Part shown: positions 1 through 10,902 of the stretch, one piece after another | Layout of the letters: every line of letters begins with the position of its first letter | Numbering within the stretch: position 1 is the first letter of the stretch | Assembly: GCF_000283155.1 (NCBI RefSeq) | Contig: NW_004454179.1 | Location: forward strand, 2,790,335 to 2,854,334 | Length of the DNA stretch: 64,000 nucleotides | Direction of reading: 5' to 3' | Source of the DNA: Ceratotherium simum simum | Taxonomy: Eukaryota > Chordata > Mammalia > Perissodactyla > Rhinocerotidae | Position numbers and translations under genes: made by a program | The notes under the pieces: generated by a model | The model's database searches: none | Told to the model about the DNA's origin: nothing | What the model saw: only the letters and a program-made list of their open reading frames with translations

Positions 1-621
1 AAAATGTATTTGCTTTACACTCTGGTTCAAAGTTTTAGCTTTCCGTAGCTGCTTATGGAATCTGCATTACTACAGACTTTCCATTAATTGTAAATTAGAC
101 CAGGCTAATTCAATAAATGTTTAAAAAATGGCCCCTGAGTGCAGGTTCAGACATCCAGAGGAAGTGGTTTCTTAGACACCTGCCTCCCATATATTGACTC
201 GATGGTATGTAGGTGGAAGGGAGTGAGATAGTTATGATGATGTATGATGCTGTTGATTAGTTAATTGAAGGTAAAATTTTTAGCTTCACCAAACAATTAC
301 CTGATCTCATTAAGGTCTTTACCATCACCCAAATACCATTTTGCCTGAAGCAGCCTCCTCTTGTTTAGATTTTATTTCAGGCATTAAGAAAAACACAATG
401 CTAATGGTAACCAGGGAGTTTAAGCCTGCAATTTCTGGAATATATTGTTCTGAATCTTAGTCATTATTCAGTATTATCCATCCTGTCTGAACATGGGACA
501 CTAAAATATATTCGCATTTGTATGGTGTTTTACTTTTCAAAAAGTTTTTTAAAGGATCATGTTTAGAGAATATGTATTTTTTAACAGATGACATTGCTTT
601 TTAAAATGTTGATTTTATTTT
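1..621. other. Unique DNA, nothing recognised
   Basis: No repeat family, RNA gene or credible open frame is visible here. The sequence is AT-rich, without simple repeats, and ends in a T-run that belongs to the following L1 fragment. Confidence 0.5.
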
Positions 622-1010
622 TGTTTTTTTTTTAAGGAAACTTCTTATTAAAGTATAACTTATGTACAAAATGTTCACAAATCGCGGGTGCATGGCTCAC
701 AAAATGAATACACCATGTACCTGGAATCCGTATGATGACACAGAACTACTGGGTCCCTAGAAGCCCCCTTTCTGTTCCCTCTGGGTCACTGTCCCCACTG
801 GCACCCCAAGGGACACCACTATCCTGATTCCAAACAGCATTGATTCATTTGCTGATTTTTGAACCTTATATAAATAGAATCATACAGTATGTCCTCTTTT
901 GTCTCTGCCTTCTTTACTTTTATGTTGATAAAATTCATCCATGTTATTGTGTGATGTGTGTCCATTCCAACTGCTGTGCAGTGTTCATTGTACGCATTTT
1001 CATGCTAATT
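622..1010 (-). mobile_element. Old L1 (L1ME-like) 3' region, antisense
   Basis: A T-run is followed by the antisense form of an old L1 3' region: a 'TTAAAGTATAACTTATGTAC' start, then 'CACTATCCTGATTCCAAAC', 'TATAAATAGAATCATACAGT' and 'ATTCATCCATGTTATTG'. These landmarks occur in this order in ancient mammalian L1 copies. A 145-codon open frame starting at 840 lies partly in this antisense sequence and is not a gene. Confidence 0.75.
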
Positions 1011-1530
1011 CAAATAATCCAGCTGAATATAAAAACTGTACCACAAAATTTAAAAACATGTAAAAACAATAACACTTCACATATTATAATCAGACACTTA
1101 CTTTTCAAAAGGCATGATTCACATATAATTCCAAGACTCCTAGGTGCACAGAAGGAAAGAAAGCAGAAAGACCAGGGGTGTCATCAGGAAACAAATTCTG
1201 TAACCCTTCACCCATCAGGAGAGCTGGGAATATCAGTAACTAAGCTACTAGCTATTTTTTCCACTCAGGGGGGTTAAATTAAAAAAAAAATTCTAAAGGC
1301 AACTTTCAAAGATTGTTTGTGTTGTTACACATAGTTGTTCATGATAAGAAAGCTAAGTAAGGAGTCAAATGAGCAAAAAAGAACCTCAAATTTATTTTAA
1401 TTCTGGATGTAAGGTCTCTCTGTAGTTATAATATTTTTATGCAATAATTTTAGGAATTTAGTTTGCATCCTCCTCCACTTTTATGTTCGAGTTACTTTGC
1501 AGTTTATAATATGAAGGTGCTATGAAAAGA
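1011..1530. other. Unique DNA, nothing recognised
   Basis: AT-rich sequence with no repeat family or gene that I can name. Short A-runs occur near 1280. Confidence 0.45.
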
Positions 1531-1680
1531 TGGCCTGGCTTTGACTCCTGGATTTGCTGTTAAGTAGTGGTGTGACTTTGAACATGTCACATAACCTCTC
1601 TGAGTCTGTTTCTTCACCATAAAATGAGGGCCTTGGACTGGGTCATCTTTAATGTTGCATTTAACACTAAGATGCTACAT
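1531..1680 (+). repeat. MIR SINE, sense
   Basis: The core 'GTGACTTTGAACATGTCACATAACCTCTCTGAG' region (split here by eye into its parts: tgtgac, ttgaac, cacataacctctctgag) and the following 'ATAAAATGAGGGCCTTGGA' follow the MIR layout of tRNA-derived head, core and 'aaaatgaggg' tail. Divergence is high, as expected for MIR. Confidence 0.8.
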
Positions 1681-2011
1681 TTTTCTGTTCTATGTCTTTC
1701 TAAGGAACACTTAATGTCCTAAATTTCGGTGGTTACACATCTGAGGTGTTGAGGGGGTGTGAGGACTCTCTCAGTTCTTTGGCCCTCTGGTATTAAGTTC
1801 CTGAGCTGGGCTGCTGCTTCTAGTTGCACTCAGTTCTAAGTTTGAATCAAGATGCAGTCTCTATCAGAGCTGTGACAGCTCACCCTATGGCAGTGTTCTA
1901 GGGGAAAATGTTTCTAGTAATCCCCAGGCTGTCCATATATTTCCATCCAAATAATAGAATATTTAAGTAAATTCTAATTTTGATTGTAATTCTTCCATCA
2001 AAGTATTAAAT
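1681..2011. other. Unique DNA, nothing recognised
   Basis: No family recognised. It contains a G-rich run near 1750 ('gaggggg') and no long open frame. Confidence 0.4.
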
Positions 2012-2105
2012 TAATTCAACCATTCATTCAACAAACATTTATTGAGCACCTACTATGTACAGGGGCCAAGAGAGGCATTGGGGATATAAATTAGAATAAG
2101 ACACA
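2012..2105 (-). repeat. L2 3' end, antisense
   Basis: 'CATTCATTCAACAAACATTT' followed by 'ATTGAGCACCTACTATGTAC' is the reverse complement of the conserved L2 3' terminus. Only the last ~90 bp are present. Confidence 0.85.
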
Positions 2106-2970
2106 GTAGCATGACTTTGAAGACCAGAGAAAAAATCCTTTGAATTTCCAATATTTAAAGATAAACATATCTCTATTCCAAGCATATTATGATTTACTTG
2201 CTATATAATAATTCCATACCATTTCAGTTCTTGAGTTTGCCTTTACAAACGCTCTTAACCAACAAACCACAGAAAAACATTTAATGACACGTGGGCATTC
2301 CAAAGTTATAAATAACCAACGAAGGCAACGCTGTTTATAGAATTGCCCCACCAGTGCTGTTTTCTCTCCTCATTTTCATCCTAGGCCTCATGTGCCCACT
2401 TCATCTCCCAACATAGTGTGGTTTGAATGTCAATCAAAGTGTCCTGAACAAATGGCATTATCTAGCATCCCACACCCAGGACTGTCGTCTCTTCCTCACC
2501 ATTTCCTTCCTTTCGCATTGAGGCTGTGCGTCTGCCCATCTCCCCTGGTTTCATCCAGGTGACTCCGCCTTGGGCAGGTCTGTGGTTGGCAGTTCTCTTC
2601 CTTCCTCCTCTTGCTTCTCTGATCCTGCTCTCTTACTTCCTTTTCTCTCCCTTCTCTTTCTTTTGTTTCATTTGGAACCAAAAAATCCTTCAAGTAAAGC
2701 TGAGGAGAGTCAGATCGGATCAGGGAAATGCCTCTTCAAGGAAAAGGAAAGTTACAATTCTTGAAGTGAAAATGAGGGAAAGTGCCCAGAAATGCCTTGG
2801 GATCTTCACATACCTCTTCTGCCATCATCTAAGAGTAGTTTTTATTCAACTTCGTTTTCTGTTTTTATTACTAGAATTATGACAGTTTGTTTTCTGCTAT
2901 CTGCCGTGTAGATAAGGACTATTTCACTTACATAAAGATCAATGGACTGTACCAGGAACTGATCTTTTTT
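2106..2970. other. Unique DNA with a pyrimidine-rich patch
   Basis: No repeat family recognised. A CT-rich patch at about 2585-2670 produces overlapping open frames on both strands (up to 118 codons). These are low-complexity translations rich in Leu, Ser and Phe with no domain, so no gene is called. Confidence 0.45.
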
Positions 2971-2971
2971 A

Positions 2972-2990
2972 TCTCTCTCTCTCTCTCTCT
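2972..2990. repeat. (TC)n microsatellite
   Basis: A perfect CT dinucleotide run of about 19 bp. Confidence 0.95.
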
Positions 2991-2994
2991 AAAA

Positions 2995-3380
2995 TCATGT
3001 TAATTTTTCTTTGTTATGAAAGCCATACATTCTCAATGTGGAATATTTGAAAAATAAAGAAGAATGTAGAAGAAAACAACAATCACCAATAATCCCACCA
3101 TTTAGGGATTAAAGTCTATGGAAACTTTAGGACATGTTCTTTAGTTGTTTTTCCCATGTGTTTATATGTATAATAATTTTAAATTTTGACACTTTTTAAT
3201 CTTAAAATTATTTTTGAATAGTTGAAAAGTGGTTAAAAATGTAAATAGCACAAAAGGTAATACAGTAAGAAGTAAGCGTCCCTCCTATCTCTCTCTCCCT
3301 GCCCCTGGCCATCTAGTTCACCATCAGAGGCACTCTCTCAATGATTTCCTTGGTGGTCTTCCAGCAATGGTCTATACATG
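2995..3380 (-). mobile_element. Old L1 3' UTR, antisense, left part
   Basis: 'AATCACCAATAATCCCACCA' and 'TTTTTCCCATGTGTTTATAT' are landmarks of antisense L1ME-type 3' UTR. A second overlapping 3' UTR segment starts near 3218. The copy resumes after the MER2-type insertion at 3383-3906. Confidence 0.7.
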
Positions 3381-3382
3381 TA

Positions 3383-3906
3383 CAGTAGTCCCCCCCTCAT
3401 ATGTGGTTTTGCTTTTTGCAGTTTCAGTTACCTGTGGTCAACTGCAGTCTGAAAATATTAAATGGAAAATTCCAGAAATAAACAATTCATAAGTTTCAAA
3501 TTGTACTCCGATCTGAGTAGCATGATGAAATCTGGCGCTATCCTGCTCCAACCCAGGGATGCTATGTCACAATGCCTATGTCATTCACCTCGCTTCCTCT
3601 CATCATGTAGGCACTGTATCATCTCACATCATCACAAGAAGAAGGGTGAGTATTGCCTACAATAAGATATTTTGAGAGAGACCACGTTCACATAGCTTTT
3701 ATTATAATATATTGTTGTAATTGTTCTATTTTATTATTGGTTATTGTTATTAATCTCTTGCTGTGCCTAATTTATAAATTAAACTTTATAATAGATATGT
3801 ATGTGTAGGAAAAAACATAGTATGCATAGGATTAGGTACTCTCTGCAGTTCAGGCACCACTGGAGGTCTTGGAATGTATCCCCCATGGATAAGGGGGAGA
3901 CTACTG
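3383..3906 (-). mobile_element. MER2-type (TcMar-Tigger) non-autonomous DNA transposon
   Basis: Near-perfect terminal inverted repeats: the left end is CAGTAGTCCCCCC and the right end is its complement (GGGGGAGACTACTG). The element is flanked by TA at 3381-3382 and 3907-3908, the target duplication of Tc1/mariner elements. Subterminal stretches such as 'AAATATTAAATGGAAAATTC' and 'TTTATAAATTAAACTTTATA' fit the MER2/Tigger2 group. At about 524 bp it is too short to encode a transposase. It sits inside an antisense L1. Confidence 0.88.
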
Positions 3907-3910
3907 TACA

Positions 3911-5040
3911 AGCACATTTGTAAGTATCTCCTTCTCTTTTGTTCAATGCAAATCATTATGTACTGTACATTCTTTTATATATCTTGCTTTTTTCACTTAG
4001 CAATAAATCTTGAAGATTGTCTCATATCAGTATAGATAGAGCTTTTCTTTGTCTTTTTCTTTTTGGCTGGCTGGATTGTATGCCATTTTCTGTCTGAATC
4101 CTAACTGATTTGATGTACATTTAGGTTATTTTCAGCCTTTTGCTATTACAAACAATGCTACAATAAATATCTTGTATACATGTTATTTCTGCTCTAGCAT
4201 ATCTAGGACAAATTCCTAAAAGTGAAACTGTTACGTCAAGTGGTATGTGCATTTTTTATCTAGATAGGTATTGCCAATTCATTTCCTATGTTTTATTGTA
4301 ATTGAGGTTATACTGAATGAGTAATTTTGTTTCCTGTGTTTAAAATATTTAAAAAATATTTTAAAAATTTTAAACATTTTATGTAGGTATTTTGTTTTAT
4401 AAATATCATTTTGATGGTTGCATAATGTATTCTTATGTAATGATGCCATAATTTTTTAATTCTCTTATTGTTGGGTTGTATAACATTTTTTTTGTTATAA
4501 AATTTTCTAAAATGAGCACAATTTACCTCCATTTCAGTTTAATTCCTTCCAGAGTACATTTATGGAGAATGATTCATTGAGCCAAAGGGATGAATATTTG
4601 ATAAATATTGTGAATTATTTCCTGGGAAAATTCTATTAATTTACATCAGTGGAGAACAAGGCTCATTTTCACCATACCTTCACCAATGAGGAATGCTTTT
4701 TTCAAATCTTTCTTAATCGTATAAGAGGAGAAGGATATATTATAATTTTATGTTTAGTTTTTTTATTATTCAAAATTGAATTATTTTATATGCTCTTTAT
4801 ATCTTTTTCTTTTTTAGCATATTGTCTTTCGTGCCTTAACCCTTTTCTTATGGATTTATTTGAACAACTTATTTTGAAGGGTATGACTTTTTGTCTTATT
4901 TATACAGAAATATTTCTGTTTCTAAAAAGTGTGATTATAATTTTGATGTGAAAAATTTTGTGCAGTCAAATGTAGCAATATCTTCCTTAAGATTTCTTTT
5001 ATTTCCTCATTCAGACAGCAAATGAGTATCCACCTGCATT
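3911..5040 (-). mobile_element. Old L1/HAL1-like, antisense, middle part
   Basis: Antisense L1 landmarks run in order: 'GATGTACATTTAGGTTATTT', 'GCTATTACAAACAATGCTAC', 'GACAAATTCCTAAAAGTGAA'. From about 4370 a second similar series follows with 'ATAAATATTGTGAATTATTT' and 'CATACCTTCACCAATGAG'. This looks like two overlapping or joined old L1 pieces. Confidence 0.65.
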
Positions 5041-5331
5041 AAAACAACTCTCCCTAAGGGGCCGGCCCGGTGGCGCAAGCGGTTACCGTGCGCACTCTGC
5101 TGCGGCGGCTGGGTGTTCACCGGTTTAGCGACCGGGTGTTCACCGGTTTGGATCCTGGGGGCGCACCGCTTGGCAAGCCATGCTGTGGTGGCATCCCATA
5201 TAAAGTGGAGGAAGATGGGCACGGATGTTAGCCCAAGACCAATCTTCCTCAGCAAAAAAGAGGAGGATTGGCAGACGTTAGCTCAGGGCCGATATTTCTC
5301 ACACACACACAAAAAAACAACTCTCCCTAAG
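5041..5331 (+). mobile_element. ERE SINE, sense, with 18-bp target-site duplication
   Basis: SINE body 5059-5313, flanked by the direct repeat AAAACAACTCTCCCTAAG at 5041-5058 and 5314-5331. The tRNA-derived head (GGGCCGGCCCGGTGGCGCAA), the 'GGTTTGGATCCTGGG' B-box region, 'AAGCCATGCTGTGG' and the '(A)GGAAGATGGGCACGGATGTTAGCCC' 3' part identify an equine ERE. The body is odd in carrying a 23-bp internal tandem duplication at 5111-5149. The insertion interrupts the antisense L1 that continues at 5332. Confidence 0.93.
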
Positions 5332-5560
5332 ACTCTCCCTTCCTCCTCCAGCCCCCCTTCTCTCTACAGTTAACTCTTAATCCACCTGGAGTTTATTTTG
5401 ACCCACAGCATAAGATGAAGAACCAAATAAAAAATTTCCTTCAAATATCTAACCAAGTGTCCCATTTATTCAATAATTTTTTTTGGCTCTTTTCCTATAA
5501 TAAATGTCTAAAAACATGTTAGTTTCTGGACTAGTTACAGTGTAGTTTCTATATTTCATA
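5332..5560 (-). mobile_element. Old L1, antisense, right part
   Basis: 'AATCCACCTGGAGTTTATTT' and 'CCAAGTGTCCCATTTATTCA' match the antisense ORF2-side series that precedes 'TTTCTGGACT' in L1. It continues the copy split by the ERE. Confidence 0.65.
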
Positions 5561-5990
5561 TGTCTGTGGCTGGGCTTAAGGACTAGAATTTGCTTTCTGC
5601 AGCAGAAGGATGAGGGCACCTGCTTCTTCCAAGGTGTGGGCTAGCTTTTAGAATAGACAACAGCTAGCGTCAGATTCTACCATATCTGGGTCTTCCCATT
5701 CAATACTCTTGCACCACAGATGAAAGGACTGTCAGAACATGCAAAGCACGGAACTTAGGAAGTTTTATGTGTTTCACTGTCTGAATCATCTGACATGAAG
5801 GAGCAGGTGCCCTGCCTTCCAGTCCATTCGTATTTTAAATTTTACTATTTCAGTGTTCTATTAGGCAAAACCTTAGGTTAAAAAAATGGCTAACACTTAC
5901 TGGAGGCCTATATTTTCTCCATTTTTTCAAATATTCATTAATGTTCTCAGTAAAGATAAATATTTTCTAGATCTAATTCATACTCAACAA
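5561..5990. other. Unique DNA, nothing recognised
   Basis: No repeat or gene recognised with confidence. A weak MIR-like look near 5885-5960 is too degraded to call. Confidence 0.4.
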
Positions 5991-7426
5991 ATTTTTAATT
6001 TATTGAGGCAAAATTCACATAACATGAAGTTGACCATTTTAAAGTGAACAATTCCGTGGCATTTAGTACTTTCACAATGTTGTGCAACTACCACCTTTAT
6101 TCTGTTCCAAAACATTTCCATTACTTCAAAATAAAACCCTGTACCCATTAAGCAGGCACTTCCCATTCTCTCTTCCCTCCAGCCCCTGGTAACCACCAAT
6201 CTGTTTTCTGTCTCTATGGGTTTATGTATTCTGGATATTTCACATAAATAGAATAATATAATATGTGGTCTTTTTTGTCTAGCTTCTGAAATATTAGCAT
6301 ACTGTTTTTGAGGTTTACCCACATTCTAGCATGTATCAATACTTCATTCCTTTTTGTGGCTGAATAATATTCCATTATGTATATACCACAATTTGTTTAC
6401 CCATTTGTCAATTGATAGATATTTGAGTTGTTTCCACCTGTTGGCTATTGTGAATAGTGCTGCTATGAACATGTGTGTACCAGTGTTTATTTGAGTACCT
6501 GTTTTCCGTTCTTTTGGGTATATATCTAGGAGTGGAATTGCTGGGTCATATAGTAATTCTATATTTAACTATTTGAGAAACTTCCAAACTGTTTTCTATA
6601 GTGGCTGTACCATTTTACATTCCCACCAGCAATGAATGAGGATTCCAATGTCTCCATCCTCTCCAACACTTATTTTCCTTTTTTTTTTTTTCAATTTTTA
6701 TTTTAGCCATCCTTGTGGGTGTGAAGTGGTATCTCATTGTGGTTTTGATTTGCATTTCTCTAATGACTAATGATGTTGAGCATCTTTTCATGTACTTATT
6801 TGCACTTTGAATATCTTCTTTGGAAAAATGTCTATTCAAGTCCTTTGACCATACTTAAACTGAGTTGTTTGTCTTTTTGTTGTTGAGTTGTAAGAGTTCT
6901 TTACATATTCTGGAGAAACTAATTATACAAATTACTAGACCCTTATCAGATATATGATTTGCAGATATTTTCTCCCATTCTGTAAGTTGTCTTTTCACTT
7001 TCTTGATAATGTCCTTGGACACACAAAAGTTTTTAATTTTGATGAAGTCCAATCTATCTATTTTTTCTTTTGTTGCTCATGCTTTTAGTGTCATGTCTAA
7101 GAATCCATTGCCAAATCCAAGGTCATATAGTTTTAGCCCTATTTTTTCTTCTAAGAGTTTTATGATTTTGGCTCTTATGTCTGGGTCATCGATACATTTT
7201 GAGTTAATTTTTGTATATGGTGTGAGGTAGGGGTCCAACTTTATTCATTTGCGGGCAGATATCCAGTTATCTCAGCACCATTTGTTGAAGAGATTATTCT
7301 TTCTCCATTGAATGATCTTGGCACCCCTGTTAAAGATCAATGGGCCATAGATGTATGGGTTCATTTCCGGACTCTCAATTCTATTCCATTTGTCTATATG
7401 TCTATCCTTATGCTAGTACCACACTG
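5991..7426 (-). mobile_element. L1 (L1M-type), antisense, 3' UTR and end of ORF2
   Basis: The order from left to right is 3' UTR ('TTGAGGCAAAATTCACATAA'), then 'GGCTGAATAATATTCCATTA', 'GGAGTGGAATTGCTGGGTCA', 'GTATCTCATTGTGGTTTTGA' and 'TTTTGAGTTAATTTTTGTAT', all antisense L1. Translating the complementary strand at 6615-6839 gives ORF2p C-terminal motifs: [10 protein letters not shown], then [15 protein letters not shown] and CWRGW. Frames are broken. The copy is interrupted by an ERE and resumes at 7636. Confidence 0.92.
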
Positions 7427-7635
7427 GTTTTTGTTTTGTTCCTTTTTGCTGTGGAAGATTAACTCTGAGCTAACATCTGTGCCAGTCTTCCTCTCCTTTA
7501 TATCTGGGTCACTGCCACAGCATGGCTGACGAGTGGTGTAGGTCTGTGCTGGGATCCAAACCTGCAAACCTGGGCCACTGAAGCAGAATGCTCCAAACTT
7601 AACTACTATACCGTGGGGCCAGTACCGCCACACTG
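7419..7635 (-). mobile_element. ERE SINE, antisense, inside L1
   Basis: Body about 7427-7627. It reads 'TAACTCTGAGCTAACATCTG', 'CCAGTCTTCCTCTCCTTTAT', 'CTGCCACAGCATGGCTGA' and 'CTTAACTACTATACCGTGGG', the reverse complement of an ERE. Short direct repeats CCACACTG lie at 7419-7426 and 7628-7635, and the L1 sequence continues across them without loss. Confidence 0.88.
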
Positions 7636-7727
7636 TTTTCATTACTGTAGCTTTGTAGTTAAGTTTTGAAATTGGAAAGTGTGAATCTTCCAACTTTTTT
7701 CTTCTTTTTCAACGTTGTTTTGGCTGG
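7636..7727 (-). mobile_element. L1, antisense, continuation after ERE
   Basis: 'CATTACTGTAGCTTTGTAGT' and 'GTGAATCTTCCAACTTTTTT' continue the antisense ORF2 series directly from the point where the ERE interrupts it. Confidence 0.85.
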
Positions 7728-7730
7728 GGG

Positions 7731-7920
7731 TTTATTATATGCCAGATACTACTATAAACTTTAGCACATATTATGTTATATAATTCATGTGACAACTCTG
7801 TAATATAGATATTAATATCCACATTTTAAAGGTTAAGAGATTTGGCCAAGGTTATAGATCTGGTGTTAGATCTAGGATTAAAACTAAGATTATCTAACTC
7901 CAGAGCCTACCTTCTTAAGA
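7731..7920 (-). repeat. MIR SINE, antisense
   Basis: 'TTATATGCCAGATACTACTA', 'GATATTAATATCCACATTTT' and 'CCAAGGTTATAGATCTGGTG' follow the antisense MIR order (size/count region, cattttaca region, ccaaggtca region). Confidence 0.8.
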
Positions 7921-7941
7921 ATTACATCTACTAACTCTGTC

Positions 7942-8226
7942 AAAGATGAAAGATCACCGTGGAGGGTTTATGTTAAGTGAAATAAGCCAGACAGAGAAAG
8001 ACAAACACTGTATGACTTCACTCATATGTGGAATATCAACTAATACACGGACAGAGAGAACAGTTTGGTGGTTACCGGGGGAAGGGAGTTGGGGGGTGGG
8101 CACAAGGGATGAAGGGGGGCATTTATATGGTGACTGACAAATAATAATATACAACTGGAATCTCACAATGTTAAAAACTATTATGACATCAATAAAAAAA
8201 TTAAAAAAAAAAAGATGAAGGACCAC
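7942..8226 (+). mobile_element. Young 5'-truncated L1 3' tail, sense
   Basis: Body about 7958-8210, ending in an A-rich tail. 'AGTGAAATAAGCCAGACAGA', 'CTCATATGTGGAATATCAAC' and 'GAACAGTTTGGTGGTTACCG' match the 3' end of the L1 lineage seen in equids. AAAGATGAA followed by (A/G)GA(T/C)CAC is repeated at 7942-7957 and 8211-8226, a 16-bp target-site duplication with two mismatches. This is a classic truncated insertion, and little decayed compared with other L1 pieces here. Confidence 0.8.
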
Positions 8227-8765
8227 TAGAGCTTAATAACATTATTTTCTTTAGGTGAAAGGTTAGACATCTATTTTTACTAGTGAACATTTCTCAACTG
8301 GTAACCTACAGTCAGGCTGACCTAGTAATAGATATACTGAAACCCATTTTTCCTTTCACATTTAGTACTTAATTTTTCTAAGGTTTGTGACTGCTCAGAC
8401 AGTTTTGCATCCTCCTCTCCCTTCCTCTTTTTGTGATCTTATTTTTTCAGATGGATGTTTTGAGGTTATTTTCTATTTTGAGAAAATTACACAAATCTGA
8501 TTTATTATCACAAAAGCTCAAAAGTGGTTCCTGTTGAAGCCCTCCACATTGTCAATGCTACAAGCTCCTGTCAGTCTTCTTCACTGGAAAGGAAACTATT
8601 GAGTATGAGTGATACTCAATAATGAGTTTTGAACTAAATTGTTGAAAGAAATCTCAACCTTCTTAGATGTATCAAAGCAAATATATAAATGAAGATTTTG
8701 CCATCATAAGTGTGCATGACATTAAAAGCAAATACATGATACATATTATCTTGGCAAGCTGTTTC
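8227..8765. other. Unique DNA, nothing recognised
   Basis: No repeat family identified. AT-rich, no simple repeats, no credible open frame. Near 8600-8630 'GAGT..GATACTCAATAATGAG' forms a short imperfect repeat. Confidence 0.4.
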
Positions 8766-9380
8766 TATATCTTTGATGTAGTCTTTGTTGTTTATTTTTT
8801 ATATTCAGTAAAATTCACTCTTTGCTGTTTACTTCTATGAGTTTTGACAAATGCATCGAGTTGTATAACCACCCCCACACTCAGGACAGAGAGTAGTTCC
8901 ATTACCCCAAGAAATCCCTCCTCCTTTTGCTGCCCCTTTGTAGTCAACCTCTCTTCTCACCCCCAATCCCTGGTAACCACTAATTTGCTCTCTGTCCTTA
9001 TAGTTTTGCCTTTTCTAGAATGGCATATAAATAGAATCATACAGTGTATAGCGTTTTGAGTGTGGTTTTTTTCACTTAGCAAGATGCATTTGCGATTCAT
9101 CTGTGTTCTTGCATGTAGCAATAGTTAGTTCCTCTTATTGCTGAGTGGTGTTCCATAGTATAGATATGCCACAGTTTGTTTATCCATTCACCACTTGAAG
9201 GACATTTGGATGGTTTCCAGTTTTTGGTGATTACAAATAAAGCTGCTATAAACAGTTCACATAAAGGTTTTTGTGTGAACGTAAGTTTTTATTTCTCTTG
9301 GGTAGATGTCTAGGAATGAGATTCCTGAGTTACATGATAAATGCAGGTTTAACTTAGCGAGAAACTGCCACACTGTTTTT
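8766..9380 (-). mobile_element. L1 (L1M-type), antisense, left part
   Basis: 'GTAACCACTAATTTGCTCTC', 'GGCATATAAATAGAATCATA', 'CACAGTTTGTTTATCCATTC' and 'GAAACTGCCACACTG' follow antisense L1 order from the 3' UTR inward. The copy is split by an MLT1 LTR and resumes at 9831. Confidence 0.88.
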
Positions 9381-9830
9381 CAGTTCCTTAGAGCTGCTGT
9401 AACAAAATACCACAAACCTGATGAGACAACAGAAATCTATTCTCTTACAGTTCTGGAGGCTAGAAGTCCAAAATCAAGGTGTTGGCAGGGCTGAGGGGAG
9501 AATACTGGAAGGCGCTAGGGGAGAATCCTTCTTTGCCTCTTCCTAGCTTTGATGGCTCCTGGCAATCCTTGGCATTCCTTGGCTTGCAGCTGCATCACTT
9601 CAATCTCTGTCTCAGTCTTCACATGTTCTTCTTCTCTCATGTGTCTCTCTGTGTCCTTTCCTCTTCTTTTAATGACACCAGTCACTGGGTTTAGGGCTCA
9701 CCCTAGTCAATGATGACTTCATCTTAACTCAACTAATTATATTTGCAAAGATCCTAGTTCCAAATAAGGTTGCATTCTGAGGTTCAGAGTGGACATGAAT
9801 TTTGGGAGGACACTTATTCAATCCACCACA
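9381..9830 (-). mobile_element. MLT1 solitary LTR (ERVL-MaLR), antisense, inside L1
   Basis: Reading the complement, the LTR starts TGTGGTGGATTGAAT and contains 'CTCAGAATGCAACCTTATTT', 'GGTGTCATTAAAAGAAG' and a 3' end with the 'CCTCCAGAACTGTAAGAGAA' polyadenylation region. This is the MLT1A-C type layout. It is a lone LTR with no internal retroviral genes, and L1 sequence continues on both sides. Confidence 0.85.
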
Positions 9831-10345
9831 GTGACTGTACCATGTCGCATTCCCACCTGCAGTATACGAGAGTTCCAGTTGCTCCCCAATCCTCACCAGC
9901 ACTTATTATTGTCAGGTCTTGTTTTTTTTTAAAACCATTCTAATAGGTGTGTAGTGGTGTCTCATTGTGGTTTGAATATGCATTCCTGTAATGACTAGTA
10001 ATGTTGAGCATCTTTCCGTGTACTTATTTGCTATCCGTATATCTTCTTCGGTGAAGTGTCTTTTCCCCGTTTTTTTTATTTGTTTGTTTTATTTCTGTTG
10101 AGTTTTGAAAGTTCTTTATATATTCTGGGTGTAAGTCCTTTGTCAGATATGTAATTTGCAGATATTTTCTCCTAGTCTGTGGCTTGTCTTTTCATTCTCT
10201 TAAGAGTGTTTTATGTAAAACAGAATCTAAAAATTTTGATCAAGTCCAATTTGTCAATTTTTTCTTTTATGGCTCATGCTCTGGATGTTGTATCTAAGAA
10301 CTCTGCCTAATCCAAGGTCACAGAGATTTCCTCTTGATGTAGTTT
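9831..10345 (-). mobile_element. L1, antisense, continuation after MLT1
   Basis: 'GACTGTACCATGTCGCATTC', 'GTGTGTAGTGGTGTCTCATT', 'CAGATATGTAATTTGCAGAT' and 'CTAATCCAAGGTCACAGAGA' continue the antisense ORF2 end region from the break at 9380. Confidence 0.88.
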
Positions 10346-10394
10346 TGAAACAATAAAGATTGAATTGCGTCAAATAGCAAATTAATTTGAGAGA

Positions 10395-10870
10395 AAATGC
10401 TTGGGTTTATTCAGTATTATAAAGAGATTAATTGAGCTTAATTATTTGATGGTCCAGCATTCAAACAATGTCTTCAGGACTCCATCATAATCTCTCAGCT
10501 CTTCCTTTGAACACAGAGGCTCCCATCTCAGGCAAGGTCTCTCTTCATAGCTAGCAACTCCAGGCTTAGCAACTTCAGGAAATAGAAGAGTTTCTCTTCC
10601 CCGGTAGTTACAGCAAAAGTTCCAAGACTTTCTCTCATAGGACTGCCTAGGTGAACATGTGTTTACTTCTGAACAGATCACTATGGCCTGGAGATAGAAT
10701 ATGATTGTTGGCCAGGCCTTGGTTATGTCCCCACCCTTACAGGTAGAGATGGAGAGGGGTCAGCCTCACCTGAATCACATGATTGAGACTGGATAAGTGG
10801 ATTCCTAGAAGAAAACTAGGCAGATGTTAACAGAAAAAGGAGAACCAAATGATTGTCAGGTAAAAACAAC
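10395..10870. repeat. Probable old interspersed repeat, family not assigned
   Basis: The order 'CAACTCCAGGCTTAGCAACT', 'GTTACAGCAAAAGTTCCAAG', 'GATTGTTGGCCAGGCCTTGG' and 'GGTCAGCCTCACCTGAATCA', ending 'TCAGGTAAAAACAAC', resembles a dispersed mammalian sequence that I know by sight but cannot name. No open frame or terminal repeat is clear. Confidence 0.4.
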
Positions 10871-10902
10871 TAATTTCCACTACAGCTGGGAAAGTGCCCT
10901 TT

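Noticed and set aside
840..1277. 145-codon open frame, plus strand
   Set aside because: Its first part is antisense L1 3' UTR and the remainder is AT-rich DNA. No domain, no splice context, no codon pattern.
9381..9830. Endogenous retrovirus with genes
   Set aside because: Only the LTR is present. No gag, pol or env sequence lies between LTRs here or at the other MLT1 sites.
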